DNA of 64,000 nt from Planobispora longispora. Lineage in GTDB: Bacteria; Actinomycetota; Actinomycetes; Streptosporangiales; Streptosporangiaceae. The position numbers were made by a program, and so were the translations under genes. Shown piece by piece: positions 44,032-52,243 of this stretch. The notes below the pieces were generated by a model. That model ran no database searches and had not been told where the DNA came from. It saw only the letters and a program-made list of their open reading frames with translations. The stretch's first letter is position 1. Every line of letters starts with the position of its first letter. Where the stretch lies: positions 120,819 to 184,818 of the forward strand of contig NZ_BOOH01000014.1 in assembly GCF_016863135.1 (NCBI RefSeq), written 5' to 3'.

Positions 44032-44089
44032 CATGGCGAGTGAAATAACGACCGGCGATCGGTACGCTCGCGACGGGAAGGGGTTGCCG

Positions 44090-45412
44090 ATGCTTTTCAC
44101 CGTCGCCGCGGCGTCCGGGCTCACCTGGTGGCTCGGGCTGTACGTGATCGTGAGGGACCCCCGGGAGCGCGGGCCGCGGCGCGCCGGGCTGGGACTGCTG
44201 GCCTACGGTCTCGCGGTGGCGATCGGGCAGATGCGCACCGCCGCGGCGGGCTCCGGGGCCGAGGCCCTGGCCGCGGTGGAGACGGTGCTCGTCTACCTGC
44301 CCGCGCTCCTGTGGACCGGAGCGGTGCTGACACTGGTCCCCGGCGGCGAGCGGCTGGACCGGGTGTGGTCGAGAGGGCTCGTCCCGGTCACACTCGCGGG
44401 GCTCGGGTGGCTGGCGGCCTCCGGCTGGGGGTCCGAGGTGGGCCTCGCGGCGCGGGCGGTCACCGCGGTGTTGCTCCTGGGCCCGCTGGCCGGGGTGCTG
44501 GTGTTGCTGGTGCGGGCCAGACCTCCGCGGGTCGGCGGCCTCGCGACGGTCGCCACGCTGTTCTTCGGGCTCGGCGCGGCGCTGCTGCTGTTCCCCCTCC
44601 TCGGCCCGGACAACCTGCTCGCCGTGCTGGCGGTGGACCTGGACATGGCCCTGCTGGGCGTGGCCATCGCGATGTCCAGCGCGTTCGAGGCCGGCGAGGC
44701 GCTCTGGCGCGACATGCTGCGCTCCCTGCTGGGAGCGGTGGTCGTGATGCTGGCGTCGGGCGGGCAGGTGGCCCTGGCCATCGTGCTCGCCGGGCCCTCC
44801 CCCGCCCTCGCCGTGCTGCTGTTCGGGGTGATCGCGGTGGCGATCGCCGTACAGACGCTGGCCGGTCCGGTGCACCGGGCTCTGGACCGGATCGCCTTCC
44901 CCGGGGATCCGGAGATCCGCCGCGAGCGGGCCGAGCTGCGCGACTCCTCCGAGGCGCTGCCCCGCCGCGAGCCGGGACCGCCCCCGATGGACGAGGCCGA
45001 GTTCGCCCGCCTGACGCGCCGCGCCCTGGCCGGCTACGGCGATCTGGGCAAGCTCGCCAGCAGCCCGCTCGCCAACCTCCCGGTGATCGAGAAGCGGGTC
45101 ACCGGCGACAGCCCCCTGGAGCGGGCGGCCGAGCTGAGGAACCTGCTGCTGGAGAGCATCCAGCGGCTCAAGCCCCGCGACGGCGAGTTCGGCACCAGCG
45201 AGGAGTGGCGGTTCTACAACGTCCTCTACTTCCCGTACGTCCGGGGGCTCCGGCCCTACCGGCGCGGGGCGACGCGCAACGGGCTCACCCCCGAGGAGCG
45301 CCAGGCGTTCGACTGGATCCTCCGCGAGGTTCCCGAACGTACGCTCTACAACTGGCAGAACGCGGCGGCCAAACTCGTCGCCGACGATCTCCGTACGGAG
45401 AACCGGCAGTGA
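44090..45412 (+). CDS. polytopic membrane protein with conserved cytosolic tail
   Basis: Protein of 440 residues from MLFTVAAASGLTWWLGLYVI (GGAAGGGG upstream; an ATG at 44033 would touch the operator). About eight helices fill residues 1-275. The tail (about 275-440) is soluble, with RLTRRALAGYGDLGKLASSP, ERAAELRNLLLESIQRLKPR, EWRFYNVLYFPYVRGLRPYR and LTPEERQAFDWILREVPERT. A membrane sensor or regulator is a possible reading, because the tail looks like a stand-alone domain. No family known to me. Confidence 0.7.
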   Translation: MLFTVAAASGLTWWLGLYVIVRDPRERGPRRAGLGLLAYGLAVAIGQMRTAAAGSGAEALAAVETVLVYLPALLWTGAVLTLVPGGERLDRVWSRGLVPVTLAGLGWLAASGWGSEVGLAARAVTAVLLLGPLAGVLVLLVRARPPRVGGLATVATLFFGLGAALLLFPLLGPDNLLAVLAVDLDMALLGVAIAMSSAFEAGEALWRDMLRSLLGAVVVMLASGGQVALAIVLAGPSPALAVLLFGVIAVAIAVQTLAGPVHRALDRIAFPGDPEIRRERAELRDSSEALPRREPGPPPMDEAEFARLTRRALAGYGDLGKLASSPLANLPVIEKRVTGDSPLERAAELRNLLLESIQRLKPRDGEFGTSEEWRFYNVLYFPYVRGLRPYRRGATRNGLTPEERQAFDWILREVPERTLYNWQNAAAKLVADDLRTENRQ

Positions 45413-45453
45413 GACTGGCAGTGAATGGCAGTGCCATGTCTGCAGTTGGCAGC
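45405..45453. repeat. repeated GGCAG motifs before a membrane protein gene
   Basis: GGCAGTG occurs at 45405, 45417 and 45427 and GGCAG at 45448. ATGGCAGTGCCAT (45425-45437) is a perfect odd palindrome. It lies 85 bp before the start of the gene at 45523 and is a candidate operator. Confidence 0.45.
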
Positions 45454-45522
45454 GGGTGAGGCGGTGTGCTGAGGACGTCGGAAGCCGACGCACTCTCAGA
45501 CTCGCTCACAAGGGAGATATCG

Positions 45523-45924
45523 ATGACTGCCACCACCACCGCCACCGCCCGCCGCACCCCCCTGCTGACCCGCGTGCTCCAGACCGACGCCGTCCTCACC
45601 GGAGGGTTCGCGGTCATCCTGGCCGTCGCCGCGACCCCGCTCGCCGGCCTGCTCGACCTCCCCGAGCCGCTGCTCCGCTGGGCCGGGATCGCCCTGCTGC
45701 CGTTCACCGCGTTCGTCGCCTACCTGGCCACCCGCCCGGCTCCCCCCAAGCGCGCCGTCCAGGCGCTGATCGCCGTCAACGTGCTCTGGGCCGTCGACAG
45801 CATCGGCCTGCTGTTCACCGGCTGGGTCGACCCCAACCCCCTGGGCGTCGCCTTCGTCGTCGCCCAGGCGCTGCTGGTCTTCGCCTTCGCCGAGTTCCAG
45901 TACATGGGTCTGCGCCGGAGCTGA
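45523..45924 (+). CDS. four-helix membrane protein
   Basis: Protein of 133 residues from MTATTTATARRTPLLTRVLQ (AGGGAGA upstream). Helices: AVLTGGFAVILAVAATPLAG, WAGIALLPFTAFVAYLATRP, AVQALIAVNVLWAVDSIGLL and LGVAFVVAQALLVFAFAEFQ, ending YMGLRRS. This type is widespread in actinobacteria and unnamed. The repeated GGCAGTG box upstream suggests regulated expression. Confidence 0.75.
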   Translation: MTATTTATARRTPLLTRVLQTDAVLTGGFAVILAVAATPLAGLLDLPEPLLRWAGIALLPFTAFVAYLATRPAPPKRAVQALIAVNVLWAVDSIGLLFTGWVDPNPLGVAFVVAQALLVFAFAEFQYMGLRRS

Positions 45925-46010
45925 CCCACCGACCCGCGCCCGCTCCCGGCCCCGTGGTTCGAGCACCCGCTCGACCCGCGGGGCCTCTCGGCGTCGCGGT
46001 GTCGGAGCGT

Positions 46011-46080
46011 CGTGGCCCCGTGGCCCCGTGGCCCCATGGCCTCGGGGCCTCAGGGCCTCAGGGCCTCGGGGCCTTGGGGC
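46011..46080. repeat. GTGGCCCC / GGGCCTCA short repeats
   Basis: Three 8-bp GTGGCCCC units followed by several 9-bp CTCGGGGC/CTCAGGGC units, in the spacer before the NUDIX fusion gene. Confidence 0.6.
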
Positions 46081-46178
46081 GGAGAACGCGGTGTTACGGA
46101 CGGCACCGCGGGCGCGTTACGACGTGGCGGCGCGGGGCTGTTCCTGGAGCGCGCCCCCTGGTGGTGCATCATTGGTCT

Positions 46179-47042
46179 ATGGCGGCCGGTGATGGGGACG
46201 GTTGGGCCCACTGCGAGCGAGGGCACCGGCACTGGGGGGTGCACGGCGCCTCCGGGCTGCTCGCCGTGCACCACGACGCCGCGGGCGTGCCGCACATCCT
46301 GATGCAGAAACGTTCCTTCTGGAGCCACCACGGCGGCACCTGGGGACTGCCCGGCGGCGCCCGGGACAGCCACGAGGACTCCATCACCAGCGCGCTCCGC
46401 GAGGCGCGGGAGGAGGCCTCGCTGCTCGGGGACGGCCTCCGGGTGCAGGGCGTCTACCTGGACGACCACGGCGGCTGGTCCTTCGAGACCGTGATCGCCG
46501 AGGCTGAGGGACTGCTGCACGCGATCCCCGCCAACCGCGAGAGCGCCGACCTGCGCTGGCTGCCCCTGCCCGAGGTCGGCGCCAGGAAGCTCCATCCCGG
46601 CTTCGCCGAGACCTGGCCGGCGATCAGCCAGGCGCTGCGCCCCCTGGTGATCGTCCTGGACGCGGCCAACATCATCGGCGCCCGGGCCGAGCACGGCTGG
46701 TGGAAGGACCGCGCCGGGGCCACCGCCAAACTGATCGCCGAGATCAGCGCCCTCATCGGCGCCGGGCTGCGTGCCGTCCCCACGGGTTTCCCCGCCCTGG
46801 CCTGCTGGTTCCCGCGGATTCTGATGGTGGTGGAGGGCGCCGCCCGCGGGGTGACCGGGCTGCCCGGCGTCACCGTCCTGGACGCTCCGGGCAGCGGCGA
46901 CGACGCCATCGTGCGCGCCGTACAGGACGCCCGCGCCTGGGAGGACGTCCTGGTGGTCACCGCCGACCGCGCCCTGCGCGAACGCGTCGCCGAGCACGGC
47001 GCCCAGGTCACGGGCCCCACCTGGCTCCTCGGCCAGCTCTGA
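46179..47042 (+). CDS. NUDIX hydrolase fused to an NYN/PIN-like domain
   Basis: Protein of 287 residues. Residues 1-150 form a NUDIX domain with the box GGARDSHEDSITSALREARE E (about 59-80, GX5EX7REUXEE pattern). Residues 155-287 (LVIVLDAANIIGARAEHGWW, ending DVLVVTADRALRERVAEHGA) look like an NYN/PIN-type nuclease with Asp in VLDAANI, DDAIV and TADRALR. The fusion suggests hydrolysis of a nucleotide or RNA-end product by the first half and RNA cleavage by the second. Start MAAGDGDGW has no strong ribosome site. Confidence 0.8.
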   Translation: MAAGDGDGWAHCERGHRHWGVHGASGLLAVHHDAAGVPHILMQKRSFWSHHGGTWGLPGGARDSHEDSITSALREAREEASLLGDGLRVQGVYLDDHGGWSFETVIAEAEGLLHAIPANRESADLRWLPLPEVGARKLHPGFAETWPAISQALRPLVIVLDAANIIGARAEHGWWKDRAGATAKLIAEISALIGAGLRAVPTGFPALACWFPRILMVVEGAARGVTGLPGVTVLDAPGSGDDAIVRAVQDARAWEDVLVVTADRALRERVAEHGAQVTGPTWLLGQL

Positions 47043-47081
47043 GAGCCGCGAGGCCGTCCGGGTCTGGCGTCCGTCCACCGC

Positions 47082-47113
47082 TTCATGGACGTTCCATGTG
47101 GAACATCCATGAA
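47082..47113. promoter_or_regulatory. 32-bp palindrome before the permease pair
   Basis: 15-bp arms TTCATGGACGTTCCA / TGGAACATCCATGAA (one mismatch), 2-bp centre at 47097/98. It lies 20 bp before the chosen permease start, over the likely promoter. This is a probable metal-regulator operator (inferred). Confidence 0.6.
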
Positions 47114-47132
47114 ATCTGACACGATATGGGCC

Positions 47133-48164
47133 ATGTCCCATCTCCACACCGGCCCCCGTCAGCCGTGGGCCGATGAGGACGGGGCCGTCCCCCCGGCCTC
47201 CTGGGGCCGTGACGTCCCCCCCGGGCGCTCCCTGCCGTGGGGATTCATGCTCGTCATCGCCCTGCTCGTCGTGGGACGGTTCGCGCTCGCGCCGTACCTG
47301 ACGTCGGCCGCGCTGCAGACCTGGGCCACGGTCTTCGTGGCGATCTGCGTCCAGGCGCTGCCGTTCCTGGTCTTCGGGGTCGCGCTGTCCGCCGCGATCA
47401 CCGCGTTCGTCCCGGGTTCCTTCTGGACCAGGGCGCTGCCCCGGCATCCGGCGGCGGCCGTGCCGGTCGCGGGGATGGCCGGGGCGGTGCTGCCGGGCTG
47501 CGAATGCGCGTCCGTACCGGTCGCGTCGGGGTTGATGGCCCGGGGCGTGACCCCGGCCGCGGCGCTGGCCTTCCTGCTCGCCTCCCCCGCGATCAACCCG
47601 ATCGTGCTGGTCGCGACCGCGGTGGCCTTCCCCGGCCAGCCCCTGATGGTCGCGGCGAGGTTCGGCGCCTCGCTGATCGTGGCGGTGCTGGTCGGCTGGC
47701 TGTGGCTGCGCTTCGGCAGGAGCGAGTGGCTGCGGATCCCGTCGCGCCCGCACGGGGAGGGCTCGAAGCTGGGCGCCTTCGCCGAGGCCATGCGGCACGA
47801 CCTGCTCCACGCGGGAGGATTCCTCATCGTCGGCGGCCTGGCCGCGGCCACGATCAACGTGCTGGTCCCCCGCGAGTGGCTGACGGCTGTGGCCGGGATC
47901 CCGTGGCTGGCCGTCCTGGTCATGGCCCTGCTGGCCGTGCTGCTGTCGATCTGCTCGGAGGCCGACGCGTTCGTGGCCGCGTCGATGAGCGCGTTCTCAC
48001 CGACCGCGAAGCTGGCCTTCCTGGTCGTCGGGCCGATGGTCGACCTCAAACTGATCGCGTTGCAGGCCGGGACGTTCGGCCGCGCGTTCGCGGTCAGGTT
48101 CGTCCCGCTGACCTTCGGGCTCGCCGTCCTGGTGAGCGCCCTGTCCGGATGGCTGTTGCTGTGA
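47133..48164 (+). CDS. DUF318/UPF0718-type permease
   Basis: Protein of 343 residues with about eight membrane helices. The family signature GAVLPGCECASVPVASGLMA (Cys-x-Cys in the first half) and FLLASPAINPIVLVATAVAF are present, and a second half ends CSEADAFVAASMSAFSP. Relatives (B. subtilis YcgR type, COG0701) are putative metal permeases encoded next to TIGR03943 proteins, as here. The ATG at 47133 was chosen over 47109, which lies inside the palindrome. The stop overlaps the next start. Confidence 0.85.
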   Translation: MSHLHTGPRQPWADEDGAVPPASWGRDVPPGRSLPWGFMLVIALLVVGRFALAPYLTSAALQTWATVFVAICVQALPFLVFGVALSAAITAFVPGSFWTRALPRHPAAAVPVAGMAGAVLPGCECASVPVASGLMARGVTPAAALAFLLASPAINPIVLVATAVAFPGQPLMVAARFGASLIVAVLVGWLWLRFGRSEWLRIPSRPHGEGSKLGAFAEAMRHDLLHAGGFLIVGGLAAATINVLVPREWLTAVAGIPWLAVLVMALLAVLLSICSEADAFVAASMSAFSPTAKLAFLVVGPMVDLKLIALQAGTFGRAFAVRFVPLTFGLAVLVSALSGWLLL

Positions 48165-48985
48165 ACCGCGCGACCCAGAACCTGGTCCTGATCCTGCTCG
48201 GCGGCGCCGTGCTGCGGATCTCGGCTTTCTCCGCGACCTATCTGAACTACGTGAAGCCCGGCTTCCGGCCGTTCCTGATCGGCGCCGGGGCGGTGCTGAT
48301 GCTCCTGGGAGTCAGCGGCCTCGTCCAGATCTGGCGGTCGAAGGGGACCGAGGCGGATGATCACCGCCGGGAAGACCGCGCTCATGGGAGCCGTACGGAG
48401 GACGGGCACGATGACCACGGGCAGGGAGACCGGGGGCACGATGGCCACGGGCGCGGAGGGCATGGTCACGCGCACGGCGGGCCCCGTGTCGCGTGGCTGA
48501 TGTGCCTGCCGGTGTTCGCGATCTTCCTGATCGCTCCGCCCGCGCTGGGCTCGTTCGCCGCCGCCCGCGACGACGCGCCCCGGCCCCGCTCGCAGGCGCT
48601 GACCGCCTTCACCCCGCTGGAGGGCGACGGCCCGGTGGACATGAAGATCGGCGAATTCATCGGCCGTGCCTGGGACGACGAGACGCGGTCGCTCTCCGGC
48701 CGTCAGATCAGACTGACCGGCTTCGTGGTGCCGTCGAAGAAGAAGGGCCAGTGGTTCGTCACCCGGATGCAGCTGGCCTGCTGCGCCGCCGACGCGTTCG
48801 CGCTCAAGGTCGCGGTCAAGGGGGTCCCCGCTCCCCCCGCCGACACCTGGGTCGAGGTCACCGGCGCCTGGGTCCCGCACGGGTTCGAGAAGATGCCCGC
48901 CGGGATCGTGCATCCGGAACTGGCCGCCACGGACGTGATGAAGATCGACGCCCCGGCCGAGCCGTACGAGGATCAGTCCTACTGA
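48161..48985 (+). CDS. TIGR03943-family putative permease subunit
   Basis: Protein of 274 residues from GTG 48161 (GTGA overlap with the permease stop). Two N-terminal helices (NLVLILLGGAVLRISAFSAT, GFRPFLIGAGAVLMLLGVSG) precede a His/Asp-rich loop (about 68-108, GHDDHGQGDRGHDGHGRGGH) that should bind metal. A third helix and an extracytoplasmic OB-like domain follow (GRQIRLTGFVVPSKKKGQWF, QLACCAADAF). Together with the DUF318 protein it forms a predicted two-part metal transport system (YcgQ/YcgR type). Confidence 0.88.
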   Translation: MNRATQNLVLILLGGAVLRISAFSATYLNYVKPGFRPFLIGAGAVLMLLGVSGLVQIWRSKGTEADDHRREDRAHGSRTEDGHDDHGQGDRGHDGHGRGGHGHAHGGPRVAWLMCLPVFAIFLIAPPALGSFAAARDDAPRPRSQALTAFTPLEGDGPVDMKIGEFIGRAWDDETRSLSGRQIRLTGFVVPSKKKGQWFVTRMQLACCAADAFALKVAVKGVPAPPADTWVEVTGAWVPHGFEKMPAGIVHPELAATDVMKIDAPAEPYEDQSY

Positions 48986-49114
48986 CACGGGCGCCCGGAG
49001 CCTCGGGCGGCGGAGCGCCGGGGTCCCCGGATGGCCGGTGACCCGTGGCCGACCCGGAGGCGGGGGCGTTACGATCAACATCCATCTGTTCCGACCGGCC
49101 CCCGGAGATCGAAC

Positions 49115-49999
49115 GTGGGCTACCCGCCGCCGCAGTACGGCCAGCCACCGAGGGGTGAGACGGGTCGAGGGCTGGCCGTGATCATCATCATGGTCGTCGG
49201 CCTGCTCATCGGGACGGTCATGGCCGTGATGATGGTGCTGAACCCGCCCTCCGGGAAATACGTCCCCCCGTCGAACGGGTCGATCGCCGAAGGCCCCGAC
49301 GAGGAGCGGTCGGAGGAGGCGGTGCGGCGGGCCGCCCAGACGGCGTTCGACGCCTACGCGACCGGGGCCTCGGGAGAGTTCTGGGACCTGTGGAGCGCAC
49401 CCGCCCAGGAGACGATCAGCCGCGAGGAGTACGTGCGGCTGTTCCAGCTCTGCCCGCAGATCATCCCCGACATGGGGTTCACGATCACGAACATCACGGT
49501 CACCGGTGATTCCGCCCTGGTGACGGCCACCCGAGCCGGCGACCCGACCGCGTACGACTACGACTTCCTCTTCGAGAACGGCGAGTGGCGGTACGTCCTG
49601 CCCCCGCAGGAGGAGCAGGAGTACCGGACCAAATCCGTCGATCAGATCGTCCAGCTCCGCCGGTCCGCCGGGACCTGCGGCACGGCCGGGACCTCCCCGT
49701 CGCCCGGCCTGACCCTGCCGCCAGGCGTGACGCTGCCACCGGGGGTGACCCTGCCACCCGGCATGACTCTCCCGCCGGGCGTGACGCTGCCTCCCGGCGT
49801 GACTCAGCCTCCCGGGGTCACCACGCCGCCCGGCGCCACCCAACCGCCGGGAGCGACCCAGCCACCGGGAGCGACCCAGCCACCGGGAGCGACCCAACCG
49901 CCCGGGACGACCACGCCGCCCGGCGCCACCCAGCCACCGCGGACGACCGCGCCGCCCGCCGCCCCCACGTCGCCCACCGCGACTCCGCCGCCCAAGTGA
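49115..49999 (+). CDS. membrane protein with long Pro-rich repeat tail
   Basis: Protein of 294 residues from GTG 49115 (GGAG upstream). A short Pro/Tyr cytosolic part and one helix (GLAVIIIMVVGLLIGTVMAV) precede an NTF2-like extracytoplasmic domain (EAVRRAAQTAFDAYATGASG, EFWDLWSAPAQETISREEYV, GEWRYVLPPQEE). The tail (about 200-290) consists of pentapeptide-like repeats LPPGVT and QPPGAT, about fifteen copies, which could span the cell wall. Function unknown. Confidence 0.75.
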   Translation: MGYPPPQYGQPPRGETGRGLAVIIIMVVGLLIGTVMAVMMVLNPPSGKYVPPSNGSIAEGPDEERSEEAVRRAAQTAFDAYATGASGEFWDLWSAPAQETISREEYVRLFQLCPQIIPDMGFTITNITVTGDSALVTATRAGDPTAYDYDFLFENGEWRYVLPPQEEQEYRTKSVDQIVQLRRSAGTCGTAGTSPSPGLTLPPGVTLPPGVTLPPGMTLPPGVTLPPGVTQPPGVTTPPGATQPPGATQPPGATQPPGATQPPGTTTPPGATQPPRTTAPPAAPTSPTATPPPK

Positions 50000-50039
50000 G
50001 AGCCCGGGGCCCGGCCGGGGACGGCCCGGCCGGCGGTGA

Positions 50040-50699
50040 TCAGCGCGTGCCCGGCTGGAGGAGGCCGGACTCGTAGGCGGCGATCACCGCCTGCACCCGG
50101 TCGCGCAGGTCCAGCTTCATCAGCACGTTGCTCACGTGCGTCTTGACGGTGTGCTCGCTGACCACCAGCTCCACGGCGATCTCCGCGTTGGACAGGCCGC
50201 GGCCCAGCAGGACCAGCGTCTCGCGCTCGCGCTGGGTGAGCACGTCCAGTCCCACGGGGGCCGGGGCCGGCAGGGGCCGCCTGCGCACCATGTCGTCGAT
50301 CAGCCGCCGGGTCACCGCCGGAGCCAGCAGGGAGTCCCCGGCCGCCACGACCCGGACGGCGTGGACCAGGTCGTCCCGGCGGACGTCCTTCAGCAGGAAC
50401 CCGCTCGCCCCGGCGTAGAGCGCGTCGTAGACGTAGTCGTCCTGGTCGAACGTGGTGAGCATGATGACTTTGGTGTCGGTCTCCGCGCACACCGTCCGGG
50501 CGGCCTCGATGCCGTCCATGCGCGGCATCCGGATGTCGAGGAGAAGCACGTCCGGCCGGTGCAGCCGGACGGCCTCGACCGCCTCGGCCCCGTCACCGGC
50601 CTCGGCGACGACCGTCAGATCGGACTGGGCGTCGATGATCATCGCAAAGCCGCTGCGCACCAGTTCCTGGTCGTCGGCGACCACCACGCTGACCGTCAT
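50040..50699 (-). CDS. NarL/FixJ-family response regulator
   Basis: Protein of 219 residues. The receiver has phospho-acceptor Asp55 in LLDIRMPRMD and the usual TTFD and LLKD residues. The LuxR HTH (LTQRERETLVLLGRGLSNAE, then VSEHTVKTHVSNVLMKL) follows. It overlaps the stop of its sensor kinase by 4 bp (ATGA), so they form a two-component operon. The targets are unknown. Confidence 0.92.
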   Translation of the reverse strand: MTVSVVVADDQELVRSGFAMIIDAQSDLTVVAEAGDGAEAVEAVRLHRPDVLLLDIRMPRMDGIEAARTVCAETDTKVIMLTTFDQDDYVYDALYAGASGFLLKDVRRDDLVHAVRVVAAGDSLLAPAVTRRLIDDMVRRRPLPAPAPVGLDVLTQRERETLVLLGRGLSNAEIAVELVVSEHTVKTHVSNVLMKLDLRDRVQAVIAAYESGLLQPGTR

Positions 50700-52069
50700 C
50701 GCGTCACCCCGGCGGGTTGTGCGGGTTGTGTGGGTTGTGTGGGCCGGGGCCGTACGGACGTCCCGGCGGGAGTGGGGAGCGGGAGCCGTACCGACACCTG
50801 GAAGCCGCGCGCGCCCGGCGCCGGGCCGAACGAGGCCGTGCCGCCGCAGGCCGCGGCGCGCTCACGGATGCCGATCAGCCCATGACCGCCGGAGAAGACC
50901 GGGTCCCGGGACCGATCCGCGAATGCGCGACCGGGCGAGGCGGGGTCGCGGAGCCGGTCCGTGGGCGCGGGGCCGGAGCCGTCGTCGGTGACGGTGATCA
51001 CCAGGGCGTCGTCCTTCCAGTCGAGGCGCACCTCCGCCGCGGTGGCGTCGGCGTGCTTGACGATATTGGTGAGCGACTCCTGGACGATCCGGTAGGCCGC
51101 CACTCCGGCGTCGGCGGGCAGGTCAGCCGGGACGCCGGTGACGGTCAGCGCCACCCGGGGGCCGCTTCGCCCGACCCGGCCGACCAGATCGGGGATCCGG
51201 TCGAGGGTCGGCTGCGGGTCTCTCGGCCCCTCGGTCTCCTTGAGCAGGCCGAGCATGCGCCGCAGCTGCGCCATCGCCTCCCGGCCCGCGGAGCCGATCG
51301 CGTCGAAGGCGGCCTCCGCGCGCTCCGGGTTCGTCCGTACGGCCAGCGGGCCGGCCTCGGCCTGGACGACCATGATGCTCACCGCGTGGGCGAGGATGTC
51401 GTGCATGTCCCGGGCGATCCTGGCGCGCTCGCGTTCCGCCGCGCGCTCGGTCTCGATCTCGCGCTCGCGCTCCAGCTGCACGGCCCGCTCCTCCAGTGCC
51501 GCCGCGTAGGCGCGGTGCATCGCCACGGCCCGGCCGATCGCGTAGGCGGCGATCCAGGTCACCATCCCGCGCACGAACGTGGGCACCGATCCCACGACGA
51601 ACAGGGAGCCGACGGTGACGATGGCGGTCGCGGCGATCCCCCGTCCCAGGGATGACCGGTCGGCCACGGTGTAGATGGCGACGAGCATGCCGTACCAGAT
51701 GGGCTGGGAGGGGTTGTCCGGATCGTTGAGGGAGTAGGCGCCCGCGGCCAGGAGGGTCAGGACCAGCGCCGCGAACGGGTAGCGGCGGCGTGCCAGCAGG
51801 GGCAGCGCGGAGGCGAGGACGGGAAGGTAGTGGGCCACCGTCCACGGCTCGTCGCTGAGGCGGCGCGCCTCGTACAGGAACGGCACCGACTGGGCGGCGA
51901 GCACCGCGACGGTCAGGGCCACGTCCAGCGCGAGGGGAGGAAGCGTCCGCACCCGCCCGATGAGCGGAGAGAGCACCTGTATCCGCGCGATGAGGTGATA
52001 AGACGCCCGCATCCGCGTGATGGGAGGAGAAAGCGCCCGTATCCATGCGACGGGGGGAGAAAGGCCCAT
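50696..52069 (-). CDS. NarL-type sensor histidine kinase
   Basis: Protein of 457 residues from ATG 52069. The first 45 residues are four imperfect 10-residue repeats of the LSPPVAWIRA type, encoded by 30-bp DNA repeats. Membrane helices follow (to about 185), then a coiled-coil (LEREREIETERAAERERARI), HisKA_3 with His223 in RDMHDILAHAVS, and HATPase (YRIVQESLTNIVKHADATAA, GGHGLIGIRERAAACGGTA). The true start could be downstream of the repeats. It is coupled to the response regulator. Confidence 0.88.
   Translation of the reverse strand: MGLSPPVAWIRALSPPITRMRASYHLIARIQVLSPLIGRVRTLPPLALDVALTVAVLAAQSVPFLYEARRLSDEPWTVAHYLPVLASALPLLARRRYPFAALVLTLLAAGAYSLNDPDNPSQPIWYGMLVAIYTVADRSSLGRGIAATAIVTVGSLFVVGSVPTFVRGMVTWIAAYAIGRAVAMHRAYAAALEERAVQLEREREIETERAAERERARIARDMHDILAHAVSIMVVQAEAGPLAVRTNPERAEAAFDAIGSAGREAMAQLRRMLGLLKETEGPRDPQPTLDRIPDLVGRVGRSGPRVALTVTGVPADLPADAGVAAYRIVQESLTNIVKHADATAAEVRLDWKDDALVITVTDDGSGPAPTDRLRDPASPGRAFADRSRDPVFSGGHGLIGIRERAAACGGTASFGPAPGARGFQVSVRLPLPTPAGTSVRPRPTQPTQPAQPAGVTR
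51955..52062. repeat. 30-bp repeats at the kinase 5' end
   Basis: About 3.7 imperfect 30-bp copies containing a GATGAG/GATGGG box and a CGCCCGTAT box. In the reading frame of the kinase they encode 10-residue repeats. Confidence 0.6.
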
Positions 52070-52243
52070 GGCACCCGAGTATCGCGGACGGCCGCGTCCC
52101 GCCGTCTCCCTCGTGAGAGGGATGAACGGGACCCCTCGCGTCGGCGATGCGCCCCGGGGACGCGACTTCAAGAATCGAGGTGTTCCGCTGATCCGTTGAT
52201 CCATCGACCCGCGCATCGATGCGCACCGCCCCTGGGAGTCCTC

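Noticed and set aside
47159..49897. 912-codon minus-strand frame opposite the permease genes
   Set aside because: Begins with an artefact of the Pro-rich repeat DNA and contains no recognisable fold; the plus-strand genes are family-supported.
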